A stretch of 44,838 nucleotides of DNA from Verrucomicrobiota bacterium (GCA_030605125.1 JAUWBD010000011.1:1-44838); one strand, 5' to 3'. Positions 24,822 through 33,564 are shown, numbered from the stretch's first letter. Numbers and translations: made by a program. Notes: generated by a model not told the origin, from the sequence alone.

Positions 24822-27083
24822 ATGCCCTCCCCCATACCGCCCTTCCGTCCCCTCGGCCACTGGAGCGCCGACGCCCACTCGCTCCCGGCCTATCACTACA
24901 CCGGCGATCTACCCTTCCACGCGGTCAACGCCGACGGGCAAGCCCTCCCGTCCCCGCCCGACCCCGTCTTCCTGCTCGGCAACTACCGCCTCACCGCATT
25001 TGTCCACGCCTCCGGCCGGCTTGACCTGATCACCGGCGAGCGCGCCTGGGGCCGCCTCAACCGCCACGGCCACGGCGCCTCGCTCCGCGTCGGCCCCACC
25101 ACCCACGCCCTCATCGGTCTCGAGGCTCCCGCCGCCATCTCGCCGGCCACCAGCCGCTCCTTCGGCTGCGGCCACGCCCGCTTCGAATATCCGCCCGCGA
25201 CGCTCGGCGGCCTCGCCTGCACCCGCAGCCTCGCCGTCGCCCCATCCCCCGAGGTCAACCGCGGCGTCCCCGCCCTCTACCTCACCGTCCGCCTCCACAA
25301 CCCCGGTGGCGCTCCGCTCGCGCTCGATTACCGCGAATGGGTGGACGCCGGCTACGAGATGCTGCTCGAGCTGCGCACGCCGCCCGAGCGACGTCCCGCC
25401 CGCTACCGCCCCGAGTTTGTCCCCGCCACCGGGCCCTCGCCCGCCTCCGCCTCCCTCCGCTTCCACGCCGAATCCTCCGACCCGCTCCTCTTCGCGCCCG
25501 AGGGCGAGCCCTCGCGCCACGACGCCCACCCGCCCACGCTGCACCTCGCGGCCGACACCCTCGCGCCCGACATCGAGGCCACCGCCTTCGGCGAAAGCCT
25601 GCCCAACGACGGCCACCGCCTCGGCCTCTCCTTCCGCCTCACGCTCGCCCCGGGAGAGACCCGCGTGCTGCGCCTGCTCCTCGGCTGGCACTTTCCCCAC
25701 CGCCACGAGCCCGCGCCCTCCTTCGCCACCGCGCCCTGGGCCGACGATTCCACCCGCGAGGATTTCGCCCCCGCCTGGGCCGCGCTCCTCCCCGACTTCG
25801 CCACCCTGCCCGCCCCCCCGCTCCGTCGCGAGGCGCGCTGGCACGTGCACGCGCTCGAAGCCCTCGCCACCTACAGCGAGATCTACGACGAGACCTTTCT
25901 CCCGCAGGGCTGCGTTTACGATTTCGTCTTCGGCACCAACGCCGCCCCGCGCGACAACCTCCAGCACGCGCTCGCCGCCTGCCACCACCGTCCCGCCCTC
26001 GCCCGCTCGACCATCCGTCACGTGCTGCGCCGCACCTCGCTCTACGGCGAGATCCTCTACCAGGACTTCGGCGTCGGCGTGACCTCCAACCTCCTCTGGA
26101 AAACCAGCGACCAGCCGCTCTTCCTCTTCCTCGCCATCGCCGAGTATCTGCGCGTCACCCGCGACCATGCCTTCCTCGCCGAGCGTGTGCCCTGTTGGCC
26201 CGCCGCCGCCGCGCCCGACTCCACCGTGCTCGACCACCTGCGCCGGACCTTCGTTTACCTGCGCGACGAAGTGGGCGTCGGCCCGCACGGCCTGCTCCGC
26301 ATCCTCAACTCGGATTGGAACGACGCCATCTTCCACCACGAGCCGATCAACCACCACTACTGGACCGCCGAGTCGCACTACAACGCCTCCTTCGCCCCCG
26401 TCGCGCTCGACGCCCTCGCCACCGCCCTGCGCGCCGCCCTCGCCCACCCCGCCCTCGCCGCCCACGTCTCCGCCGCCACCGCGCTCGCCGAGGCCTGCGA
26501 ACGCTTCGCCCGCTCCCAAGAAGACGCCTTTGTGCGCGACCTCGGCGAGCGCCCCTTCTCGCGTCGCGCCTACCTCGCCGACGATAAAGTCCTCGGCGAC
26601 GACACGCTCTACCTCGAGCCGCAGATCCACGCCCTTCTCCTCCGCTCGCTCCCGCGCGAACGCCGCCTCGCCCTCTGGCAACTCCTCCGCGAGCGCCTCG
26701 GCGCCGGCGAGCCCCTCGGCCTCCGCCAGCTCGATCGCCCCGACACCTCGCCCCGCGCTTGGTCGCCCGGCGCGCACGAAAACGGCGGCGTGTGGTATGC
26801 CTTGAACGGCCCGCTCATCATCGCCTTGGCCGAGCTCGATCGCGAGGTCGCCTGGGACTTGTTTCGCCGCATGAGCCTCGCGCACCACGCCCGCGCCTGC
26901 CCCGGCAACTGGGTCGGCCACTGGACCGCGCCCGATGTGATCAACAGCTCCCTCTCCGCCTTCCCCGGCGCCAGCTCGCCGCACTCGCCCTTCAAGCGCC
27001 TGCCCGCCTGGTGCTCCCACCCCCACGCCTGGTTCCTCCACGCCCTCGCCCGGCTCACCGAGCCGACCGCGCCTCGCGCCTAA
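24822..27083 (+). CDS. GH94-like carbohydrate phosphorylase/hydrolase
   Basis: This 753-residue protein has no signal peptide. An N-terminal beta-sandwich (GNYRLTAFVHASGRLDLITG; GGLACTRSLAVAP) precedes an (alpha/alpha)6 barrel with GH94-type motifs: FLPQGCVYDFVFGTNAAPRD, GLLRILNSDWNDAIFH with the DWND motif at Asp498-Asp501 (GH94 enzymes use an Asp there as general acid), and HENGGVWYALNGPLIIALAE near 652, like the ENGGxF loop. GH94 enzymes phosphorolyse beta-linked disaccharides, conserving energy as sugar-1-phosphate. Here 'DWNDA' replaces the usual 'DWNDG', so a related unassigned family is possible. The ATG at 24822 follows the composite repeat and ends the operon that begins at 19255. 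It probably breaks down imported disaccharides. Confidence 0.7.
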   Translation: MPSPIPPFRPLGHWSADAHSLPAYHYTGDLPFHAVNADGQALPSPPDPVFLLGNYRLTAFVHASGRLDLITGERAWGRLNRHGHGASLRVGPTTHALIGLEAPAAISPATSRSFGCGHARFEYPPATLGGLACTRSLAVAPSPEVNRGVPALYLTVRLHNPGGAPLALDYREWVDAGYEMLLELRTPPERRPARYRPEFVPATGPSPASASLRFHAESSDPLLFAPEGEPSRHDAHPPTLHLAADTLAPDIEATAFGESLPNDGHRLGLSFRLTLAPGETRVLRLLLGWHFPHRHEPAPSFATAPWADDSTREDFAPAWAALLPDFATLPAPPLRREARWHVHALEALATYSEIYDETFLPQGCVYDFVFGTNAAPRDNLQHALAACHHRPALARSTIRHVLRRTSLYGEILYQDFGVGVTSNLLWKTSDQPLFLFLAIAEYLRVTRDHAFLAERVPCWPAAAAPDSTVLDHLRRTFVYLRDEVGVGPHGLLRILNSDWNDAIFHHEPINHHYWTAESHYNASFAPVALDALATALRAALAHPALAAHVSAATALAEACERFARSQEDAFVRDLGERPFSRRAYLADDKVLGDDTLYLEPQIHALLLRSLPRERRLALWQLLRERLGAGEPLGLRQLDRPDTSPRAWSPGAHENGGVWYALNGPLIIALAELDREVAWDLFRRMSLAHHARACPGNWVGHWTAPDVINSSLSAFPGASSPHSPFKRLPAWCSHPHAWFLHALARLTEPTAPRA

Positions 27084-27104
27084 AGCTCCCGGTCGGATTG
27101 ACCT

Positions 27105-28016
27105 TCAGGCGGAGATTGGGGATGCAGCCCCCGCCCGCTCCCCCAGGCACTCGCGCGGCCCCTGCCCATACTCGCGGACAAACACTTTGTAGAACTGCGC
27201 GTAGCTCCCAAAGCCCGCCGCAAACACCGCCTCCGTCACCGCCGGCCGCGTCTCCCCGCGCATCAGGCGCCAAAAGCGCCGCAGCCGCACCACGCTCCGA
27301 TAGCGCGCGAGCGGCATGCCCACCTCCTTCGCGAACACCCGGCTCAGATACGCCGGGCTCACGCCGCAGGCGCGCGCCAGCGCCTTGCCATCCGATCCCT
27401 CGCCGTCCTCCTCCAGCAAACGCAGCGCCCGGCGCACCGAAGGATGCAGCGCCGGCGGCGACTCCACCGCCCGGCCATTGCCCCGACAACGCCAGGCCAG
27501 CAGCAACAGATGCCGCAGCCCGGCGTTCAATCCCTCCGGGTCTCCATGACAAAAAACGACATCCGGCCGCCCCCAACGCTCGCTCCGCGACACCGAGTCC
27601 TCCCACTTCGACTCGCGCAGCAGCAGCTCCGTCGTCCTCCGCAAAAATTCAAACGACTCCGGGTCCAGCACCGTGTGCAACAGCCCCTCCTCCACCCGCC
27701 GTTTTCCGAGATCGCGATAATGCGCCCCCTTTGCGCAACGCTTCACCAGCCCCGGGCGAAACACCGCCACGTGCAGCACCGCGTCCGCCGAGCGCTCGAC
27801 CAGTTGATGCTCCTCGCCGGGGAAAAGCCAGATCATCGCCCGCCGGTCGAAGCGATGCCGCCGCCCGCCGCTCAGGTAGGTCACCTGCCCGCGCACCACC
27901 AGGTTTAGCTCCAGCTCCGCGTGCCAATGGCTGTCCGGCATCGCCGGGTCCCGCTCCGCGTCGTAGCTGAACAGGAAGCCCTCGCAGTCCGGGTGGATGT
28001 TGAGCCGCTCGCGCAT
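27105..28016 (-). CDS. AraC-family transcriptional regulator with N-terminal cupin
   Basis: This 303-residue protein opens MRERLNIHPDCEGFLFSYDA and has a cupin-like sensor (HWHAELELNLVVRGQVTYL; FDRRAMIWLFPGEEHQLVE). Two C-terminal AraC HTH motifs follow at about 200-300: ALARACGVSPAYLSRVFAKE and VTEAVFAAGFGSYAQFYKVF, then REYGQGPRECLG. The ATG at 28016 was chosen because the cupin begins within 30 residues of it; the open frame extends further upstream over the neighbouring gene but codes for no domain there. It diverges from the propeller glycosidase at 28119 (102-base gap) and converges on the phosphorylase gene 21 bases away. It probably activates the 28119-33078 operon. The effector is unknown. 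Confidence 0.9.
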   Translation of the reverse strand: MRERLNIHPDCEGFLFSYDAERDPAMPDSHWHAELELNLVVRGQVTYLSGGRRHRFDRRAMIWLFPGEEHQLVERSADAVLHVAVFRPGLVKRCAKGAHYRDLGKRRVEEGLLHTVLDPESFEFLRRTTELLLRESKWEDSVSRSERWGRPDVVFCHGDPEGLNAGLRHLLLLAWRCRGNGRAVESPPALHPSVRRALRLLEEDGEGSDGKALARACGVSPAYLSRVFAKEVGMPLARYRSVVRLRRFWRLMRGETRPAVTEAVFAAGFGSYAQFYKVFVREYGQGPRECLGERAGAASPISA

Positions 28017-28118
28017 TCTGACAAAAAACGATAAGCCCACCGCACGCGCCGAAAAGCCCAAAGCGTCCCGCCCCGCTAAGATCACGCCCCTTCGCCCCGC
28101 CCTTTCCCGACGCTCTCC

Positions 28119-29129
28119 ATGTCCGCCCGCTTCGCCTTCGTCTCCGCCCACCCCGAGCCCCTGCTCCACCGCGCCTCCCCCGGCGCCGAGGACAACCGTT
28201 TCGGCTTCGAGGGCGGCACCCTCCTCCGTCTCGACGACGGCTACCACCTCTTCACCACCGAGATGATCGGCGAGCCGAAATGGATCCCCACCCGCCTCGC
28301 CCACTGGCGCAGCGACGACGGCCTCCGCTTCACCCGCGTCTCCACCCTCTTCAGCTCCAGCGCCCGCTTCGACGGCAGCGATCCCCGCGCCTCGCTCTGG
28401 AGCCCCATGCCTTTCTTCAACGCCGCCGAGGACCGCTGGAACCTCACCTACGTCTGCTACAAGTGCGCGCCCAACACCCCCGAGGTCCACTGGCTCCACC
28501 ACCACGGCTACATCCAGCGCGCCCGCTCTCTCGCTCCCGGCCGCGCCGGCATCGGCGGCCCCTACGAGGACGCGGACGTCCTCCTCCGCCCCGGCCCCGA
28601 CTCCGACCCCTGGGAAGGCCTGCAAGGCGTGGACTCCTTCTTCGCCTACCCGCTCGAGGACGGCGGCTGGCGCGCCTTCTACGGCAGTTGCCACACTCAG
28701 AAGCGGCCCATCCAGTGGTGGGGCGTGGGTCTCGCCGCCGCCCCCGCCCTCGCCGGCCCCTGGACGCGTTGCAGCGCGCAGAATCCTGTCCTCCTCGATC
28801 CCAAGTTCACCGAGAACCCCGTCGTCACCCGCCTCGCTGACGGCACCTATGTCGCCGTCTATGATTCCACGCTCCACGGCACCTTCGGCATCGCCAGCTC
28901 GCGCGACGGGATAAACTGGGACCGCGGCGAACTCATCGACTACCCGCGCGACACCTTCCCCTGGCTTTCCGTCATGCGCACCCCGCTCTGCCTCCTACCC
29001 GAGCCCGACGGCAGCTTCCTCCTCTACTTCACCGCCTACGACGAGCGCGGCGACGTCGCCCCCGAAGACTGCTTCGACAGCCCCTCCTTCGGCGTCATCG
29101 GCCGCATGCGCCTCCGCCGCACCCGGTAG
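28119..29129 (+). CDS. Five-bladed beta-propeller glycosidase-like protein, copy 2
   Basis: This 336-residue paralogue of the protein at 23684 also lacks a signal peptide. Shared blades include GFEGGTLLRLDDGYHLFTTE, PTRLAHWRSDDGLRFTRVST, ASLWSPMPFFNAAEDRWNLT, GVDSFFAYPLEDGGWRAFYG and TRCSAQNPVLLDPKFTENPV. The acidic positions (EGG, AEDRW, TENPV) are conserved between the copies. A GH43/GH117/GH130-like fold is inferred; the family is not fixed. It starts a new operon after the divergent AraC gene. A TAAGAT box at about 28076-28081 could be its -10. It is followed by the beta-helix gene at 29171. Copies 1 and 2 probably process related oligosaccharides. Confidence 0.75.
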   Translation: MSARFAFVSAHPEPLLHRASPGAEDNRFGFEGGTLLRLDDGYHLFTTEMIGEPKWIPTRLAHWRSDDGLRFTRVSTLFSSSARFDGSDPRASLWSPMPFFNAAEDRWNLTYVCYKCAPNTPEVHWLHHHGYIQRARSLAPGRAGIGGPYEDADVLLRPGPDSDPWEGLQGVDSFFAYPLEDGGWRAFYGSCHTQKRPIQWWGVGLAAAPALAGPWTRCSAQNPVLLDPKFTENPVVTRLADGTYVAVYDSTLHGTFGIASSRDGINWDRGELIDYPRDTFPWLSVMRTPLCLLPEPDGSFLLYFTAYDERGDVAPEDCFDSPSFGVIGRMRLRRTR

Positions 29130-29131
29130 CC

Positions 29132-29163
29132 CTCCCTCACTCCCCACTCCCTCACTCCCTCTC
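29132..29163 (+). repeat. Pyrimidine-rich CTCACTCC tandem tract
   Basis: Between the stop at 29129 and the ATG at 29171, CCTCCCTCACTCC and ACTCCCTCACTCC are tandem near-copies. The same type of tract occurs at 31595-31626 inside the composite element, so it seems to be part of that repeat family. Confidence 0.6.
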
Positions 29164-29170
29164 CGCTCCC

Positions 29171-31537
29171 ATGCCCCTCCGCCTCCTCGCCCTCGGCCTC
29201 CTCGCCGCCGCCTCCGCCCTCGCCGCCGACTACCACGTCGCCACCGGCCACCCCGCCGCCGCCGACACCAACCCCGGCACCGCCGAGCGCCCCTGGAAAA
29301 CCCTCTCCCGCGCCGCCTCCGCCGTGAAGCCCGGCGACACCGTCTTCGTCCACCCCGGCCTCTACCCCGAGACGGTCACCCTCGCCGCCACCGGCGAGCC
29401 CGACCGCACCGCCAAGCGTATTCAGTTTATCGCTACGGGCGACTCCCCCGCGGTCCTCCTCGGCTCCACCATCCTCCGCCCCGCCGACCTTACCCGCACC
29501 GAGACGCAGGGCGTCGTCCGCTGGCAGGCCCCCGCCCCCTTCGTGAAACTCGGCGTCAACAAGCCCGCCGTCCCCCTCGCCTGGGTCTTCCTCGGCCGCG
29601 AGCGCCTCATCCTCAAATCCGCCAAGGATCCCCTCGCCTCCTCCGACGACCATCACTTCGCCCGCGGCGCCGACCACATTCTCCTCAACCTCCCCGCCTG
29701 GCCCGCCGACTCCGACGTGCGCGTCTCCCACCGCGGCCACGGCTTCATCCTGCGCAACGTCGCCAACATCACCCTCCGCGGCTTCGAGCTGCGCGAACAC
29801 GCCGCCAACGCCATCGAGCTCGAAAACACCGACGGCGTCGTGATCGAGGACTGCCACATCGTCCGCCCCAACCTCCACGGCCTCTACGCCAACCGCACCC
29901 GCGCCCTCACCTTCCGCCGCAACCGCATCGTCGAACCCAACGCCTGGGCCTCCAACTTCAAGGGCCAGGGCCACCTCATCGAGGAAAACGTCTTCCAGAC
30001 CAGCGGCTCCCGCAACGAGCCCGCCGCCGAGACCTGGGTCGGCATCCTCAAGTTCAACGGCGGCTCCTACCACACCATCCGCCACAACTTCATCGCCGAC
30101 CGCCAGTCCGCCGCCACCCCGCTCGGCAACCACGTCCGCACCGCCGAGTTCGTCTTCGGCGGCATCTGGGGCGACGTCCACTGCTACAACAACCGCATCT
30201 ACGGCAACTCCATCGCCCGCGTCAGCCACACCGGCATCTACCTCGAATACATGACCAACCACGCCGTCGTCCGCTGGAACACCGTCCAGGACTCCGGCAC
30301 CGGCATCTCCACCCGCCTCTCCTCCAACAACCTCATCCGCCAAAACTGGATCTTCGACAGCGCCGCCCTCTGGGGCCGCGAGTCGGTGGACTTCGACAAC
30401 CTCCCCACCTTCAAGAACCGCCCCGTGGACCACCCTGAGTGGGCCCGCGAACGGCTCGACGGCGTCGCCCTCCTCCAGACCGCGATGCACCCGCCCCACC
30501 CGCCCTCCCATCACAACAACGTAGTCGATAATCTGATACAGACCATCGGCCGTCCGATCAACATCCCCGTGCCGAGCAAGATGGACCGCGCCACCCGCGA
30601 GGACGTCGCCCGCTACTCCGTCATCTCCCCCGACCAGGTCGCCGACAACCTCGTGCTCCCCGACTTCGACTACCCCGCCTTCGACCAGTCCTACAACTCG
30701 CCCCTCAACAACCTCGTGGACCGCAACCTCTACGTCCACGACCCCGCCCGCGCCCTCGCCGGCTTCGCCTGGTATCTCGACCGCCAGATCGACACCTTCG
30801 AGGAGTATCAGCGCGTCACCGGCCTCGACCCCAACGGCCGCCGCGGCGACTTCACCCCCGCCGACATCGGCCTCCAGATCGGCTGGACCGTGCAGGACGA
30901 GAGCCGCCGCCCCGACCTCCCCCTCGCCTTCGACTACGATGGCGGCGCCGAGCGCGCCACCGCCGTCGCTCCCGCCATGTTCGCCCGCGGCGTCTGGCTC
31001 GACACCATGCCCGAACCCTACTCCTGGTATCGCGCCGCCGGCGCCTCCGCCGACCCCGGCCCGGCCCACCGCGGCCGCAACAGCTACGAGCAAGACTGGA
31101 GCAAGGACGCCCGCCAATGGACCCGCGCCCCCGCCGCCCGCACCGGCATGCGCGCCCTCGGCGTGGTCAATCCCACCGACGCCACCCGCATCCCCGCCGG
31201 CGGCCTCGGCTGGCGCACCCAGGCCGTCCCCGTCAGCACCGGCCTCTCCTTCGACATCGCCGCCCACCTCAAGGCCACCTCCATCGCCCCCGCCGATGCC
31301 GCCCGCGGCGCCGAGGCGCTCGTCATCTTCACCGACTGGACCGGCCGCGAAGTTTCGCGCGTTTCCCTGGTCGGCGACGCCCACCGCTCCGGCACCTACG
31401 ATTGGACCAAGTTTGCCCAGCGCGTCCCCGTGCCCGCCGGCGCCAAGCGCATGTTCCTCTACTTCGGCCTGCACCCCGCCACCGGCAGCCTCCTCATCGA
31501 CGACGTCACCTACTCGATGGTCCTCCCGAACAACTAG
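29171..31537 (+). CDS. Secreted right-handed parallel beta-helix protein (copy 2)
   Basis: This 788-residue protein has a short leader (RLLALGLLAAASALAA), then the DUF1565-like start DYHVATGHPAAADTNPGT and PWKTLSRAASAVKPGDTVFV. Beta-helix rungs follow (NITLRGFELREHAANAIELE; GVVIEDCHIVRPNLHGLYAN; HTGIYLEYMTNHAVVRWNTV) and a C-terminal domain (ADIGLQIGWTVQDESRRPDL; FDYDGGAERATAV). It is colinear with copy 1 at 3755 over its whole length. The most conserved part (WASNFKGQGHLIEENVFQT) is nearly base-identical, which suggests a fairly recent duplication or gene conversion. A carbohydrate-active role in the periplasm or outside is likely; no PL or GH family can be assigned. It is the second gene of the 28119-33078 unit. 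Confidence 0.8.
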   Translation: MPLRLLALGLLAAASALAADYHVATGHPAAADTNPGTAERPWKTLSRAASAVKPGDTVFVHPGLYPETVTLAATGEPDRTAKRIQFIATGDSPAVLLGSTILRPADLTRTETQGVVRWQAPAPFVKLGVNKPAVPLAWVFLGRERLILKSAKDPLASSDDHHFARGADHILLNLPAWPADSDVRVSHRGHGFILRNVANITLRGFELREHAANAIELENTDGVVIEDCHIVRPNLHGLYANRTRALTFRRNRIVEPNAWASNFKGQGHLIEENVFQTSGSRNEPAAETWVGILKFNGGSYHTIRHNFIADRQSAATPLGNHVRTAEFVFGGIWGDVHCYNNRIYGNSIARVSHTGIYLEYMTNHAVVRWNTVQDSGTGISTRLSSNNLIRQNWIFDSAALWGRESVDFDNLPTFKNRPVDHPEWARERLDGVALLQTAMHPPHPPSHHNNVVDNLIQTIGRPINIPVPSKMDRATREDVARYSVISPDQVADNLVLPDFDYPAFDQSYNSPLNNLVDRNLYVHDPARALAGFAWYLDRQIDTFEEYQRVTGLDPNGRRGDFTPADIGLQIGWTVQDESRRPDLPLAFDYDGGAERATAVAPAMFARGVWLDTMPEPYSWYRAAGASADPGPAHRGRNSYEQDWSKDARQWTRAPAARTGMRALGVVNPTDATRIPAGGLGWRTQAVPVSTGLSFDIAAHLKATSIAPADAARGAEALVIFTDWTGREVSRVSLVGDAHRSGTYDWTKFAQRVPVPAGAKRMFLYFGLHPATGSLLIDDVTYSMVLPNN

Positions 31538-31543
31538 CCGCCC

Positions 31544-31660
31544 TTTGGAGTGCGGCGCTCCGCGCCGCTTTGGATCAAAGCCCCCGCCCAATCCCCTCAC
31601 TCCCTTACTCCCTCACTCCCTCCTCCGCCATTGGTCATTGGTCATTGGTCATTGGTCATT
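31544..31660 (+). repeat. Composite intergenic element (GC hairpin + pyrimidine tract + heptamers), copy 2
   Basis: The parts in order are: the 31-base hairpin segment 31544-31574 (arms 31552-31558 and 31562-31568), identical to 24725-24755; a CTCACTCC/TTACTCCC tract at about 31595-31626; and four perfect tandem ATTGGTC units at 31630-31657 plus ATT. The ATG of the GH43-like gene follows at 31675. It fills the whole gap between stop and start. Confidence 0.92.
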
Positions 31661-31674
31661 CAGCTCCGCGCCCC

Positions 31675-33078
31675 ATGCCTTCCTTCTGCAACCCCCTCCC
31701 CCTCCCCAACTACCCCCGCGGCGTCTGGTGCCGCCCCGCACACCGCAAATCCAACTACGGCTGGATGCACGCCAAGCGCTCGCACTTCCGCGAGACCGCC
31801 GATCCCACCGCACTTTGGCACGACGGCCTCTGGTATCTCTACGTCTCCGCCGGCGCCGTTTACACCAGCCCCGACCTCGCGACCTGGACGCACCACCCGC
31901 TTCCCGAGCTCGCCGACAACTACGATCCCCGCGTCTTCACCTGGGGCGGCAAGTTCTACCTCACCGCCAGCCGCGCCCCCGTCTGGGAGGGCGACACGCC
32001 CCTCGGCCCCTGGCGCCCGCTCGGCCCCGTGCTCCTCCCCGACGGCACGCCCGTTTACACCGGCAAATCCTCCGCCGACTGGGGCGCGCCCTGCTTCCTC
32101 CACGACGACGACGGCCGCCTCTACGCCTACTGGGGCATCGGCGTGCCCGGCATCTACGTCGCCGAGGCCGACCCCAAAAACCCCGCGCGCCTCCTCACCG
32201 AGCCCAAGATCATCTTCGCCTACAACCCCGACCACAAATGGGAGCGCTTTGGCGACTACAACGAGGACGCCTCCACCAGCTACGTCGAGGGCCCGCTCAC
32301 CATCAAACGCGACGGCCGCTACTTCGTCATCTACGCCGCGCCCGGCACCGAGTGGAAGACCTACGCCATGGGCTACTACCACTCCGACTCGCCCACCGGC
32401 CCCTTCGAATACTCCGAGGTCCACAACCCCTTCATCCTCCAAACCGAGGGCTGCGTCCACGGCACTGGCCACGGCTGCGTCGCCCAGGGCCCCGACGGCC
32501 AGTGGTGGTGCTTCTACACCTGCCTCGTCCGCTCCGAGCACAATTTCGAGCGCCGCGTCGGCATGGACCGCCTCCACTTCACGCCCGACAACCACATCGC
32601 CCGCGTCGCCGTCACCTCCTCGCCGCAGTTTCTCGACGGCCGCCCCGGCCTCGTGCCGGTCAACACCAACCGCCACGCCCGCGCCTCCACGCACGTCCCC
32701 GGCCACGAGCCCGTCTTCGCCAACGACCACGTGCAGCGCACCTGGTGGGAACCCGCGCCCGGCGACACCGCGCCCTGGCTCGAGATCGATCTCGCCGCGC
32801 CCTTCACCGTCTCCGCCGTCCGCCTCTGCTGGCACGAGACCGGCCTCGACTACGACGACCCCGCCCGCCAGCCCGCGCCCGTGCGCTGGCGCCTCCTCGG
32901 CCGCGCCGACGCGAAGGAGGCGTATTCAGTTCTCCACGACGCCTCGACCAACACGACCGACTTCCTGATCGACGTCCGCCACTTCGCCCCGAAGCAGGTC
33001 CGTCAGGTGCGCCTCGAGCTCCTCCCCGCCGCCACCGGCCCGCACATCGGCGTCACCGACTTCACCGTCTTCGCCTGA
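31675..33078 (+). CDS. GH43-like glycosidase with C-terminal F5/8 type C (discoidin-like) domain
   Basis: This 467-residue protein has no signal peptide. It shows the GH43 propeller pattern: RETADPTALWHDGLWYLYVS with Asp43 as candidate base, SADWGAPCFLHDDDGRLYAY with Asp135 as candidate pKa modulator, and TSYVEGPLTIKRDGRYFVIY with Glu205 as candidate acid. The C-terminal ~130 residues (APWLEIDLAAPFTVSAVRLC; LLGRADAKEAYSVLH; VRQVRLELLPA) look like a coagulation-factor 5/8 type C carbohydrate-binding domain. Family 43 includes arabinosidases, xylosidases and galactosidases; the substrate is not determined. The start at 31675 is the first ATG after the composite repeat, and residues before the first blade are few. 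It is the last gene of the unit. Confidence 0.82.
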   Translation: MPSFCNPLPLPNYPRGVWCRPAHRKSNYGWMHAKRSHFRETADPTALWHDGLWYLYVSAGAVYTSPDLATWTHHPLPELADNYDPRVFTWGGKFYLTASRAPVWEGDTPLGPWRPLGPVLLPDGTPVYTGKSSADWGAPCFLHDDDGRLYAYWGIGVPGIYVAEADPKNPARLLTEPKIIFAYNPDHKWERFGDYNEDASTSYVEGPLTIKRDGRYFVIYAAPGTEWKTYAMGYYHSDSPTGPFEYSEVHNPFILQTEGCVHGTGHGCVAQGPDGQWWCFYTCLVRSEHNFERRVGMDRLHFTPDNHIARVAVTSSPQFLDGRPGLVPVNTNRHARASTHVPGHEPVFANDHVQRTWWEPAPGDTAPWLEIDLAAPFTVSAVRLCWHETGLDYDDPARQPAPVRWRLLGRADAKEAYSVLHDASTNTTDFLIDVRHFAPKQVRQVRLELLPAATGPHIGVTDFTVFA

Positions 33079-33107
33079 TTTGAGTGCGCCGCTCCGCGGC
33101 GCCGTGG
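33079..33107 (+). repeat. Variant copy of the GC hairpin segment, with compensatory base-pair change
   Basis: GCGCCGC-TCC-GCGGCGC (arms 33086-33092 and 33096-33102) starts right after the stop at 33078. Compared with the copies at 24733 and 31552, position 4 of the left arm is G to C and position 4 of the right arm is C to G, so pairing is kept. No heptamers follow here. Confidence 0.8.
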
Positions 33108-33169
33108 ATTTTCACTCCCCCCGCATCCCCCCGGACGCCTAAGGACCCACCCTGAACGAATACTCGACC

Positions 33170-33505
33170 GGACCGAGTGGTCGAAGACCACACACGACTG
33201 GTGCTCGGCGCGACGATCAATGTCGTCACTGGTCAAAAGGCCACGCGGCGCATCAACACGACCGCCGGCGGCCTCGAGTTTTGTGCGAATCCGGTCAGCC
33301 AAGCGATGTCCGCCCCCAACGCCCGGTGTCGATCCCGGATGCCAGCCATCAGGGCCTGCACCAGCGGATTTGGCCGGCAACCCAACTTCTCAGCCGCGGC
33401 TCGCACTCGCTCGATCGTCTCCGCTCACCCGCCCCGCCCGTCGCAACGCCCGCGAGGCGGTCATCTCCGACACGCCCGCCGCCTCAGCGGCTACCCCCGC
33501 TTTGC
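33170..33505 (-). pseudogene. Decayed LacI-family regulator
   Basis: On the minus strand the stretch near 33500 reads AGVAAEAAGVSEMTASRALR, a LacI HTH, in one frame. About 33421-33425 the match moves to another frame and continues ERVRAAAEKLG, CRPNPLVQALMAG and RALGADIAWLTG. This parallels the intact regulator at 37567-38604 (ERVRAAARALG, NPLMQALLTG, NLAWVM). After about 33290 the match is lost; the remaining DNA to about 33170 may be scrambled remnant. There is no in-frame start codon before the HTH and a stop lies just upstream. It is therefore a broken gene that accounts for most of the 486-base gap between 33078 and 33565. The remainder of the gap holds the hairpin copy at 33079. Confidence 0.75.
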
Positions 33506-33564
33506 GTTAGGATTAACACGCCTGACCTCTCGTTACCCGCCGCCGCGCGCCCCAGACTCCGCCC

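Noticed and set aside
24354-28790. GGACGCGTTGCAGCGCGCA seen twice, at about 24354 and 28761
   Set aside because: It encodes the conserved WTRCSAQNP of the two paralogous glycosidases, so shared ancestry explains it; not an operator.
28016-28877. Upstream extension of the AraC frame to 28877
   Set aside because: It runs antisense over the propeller gene and codes for no domain; the cupin begins right after the ATG at 28016.
31084-33083. Alternative plus-strand frame over the beta-helix/GH43 junction
   Set aside because: It is rich in Pro/Arg/Ala and covers two real genes in other frames.
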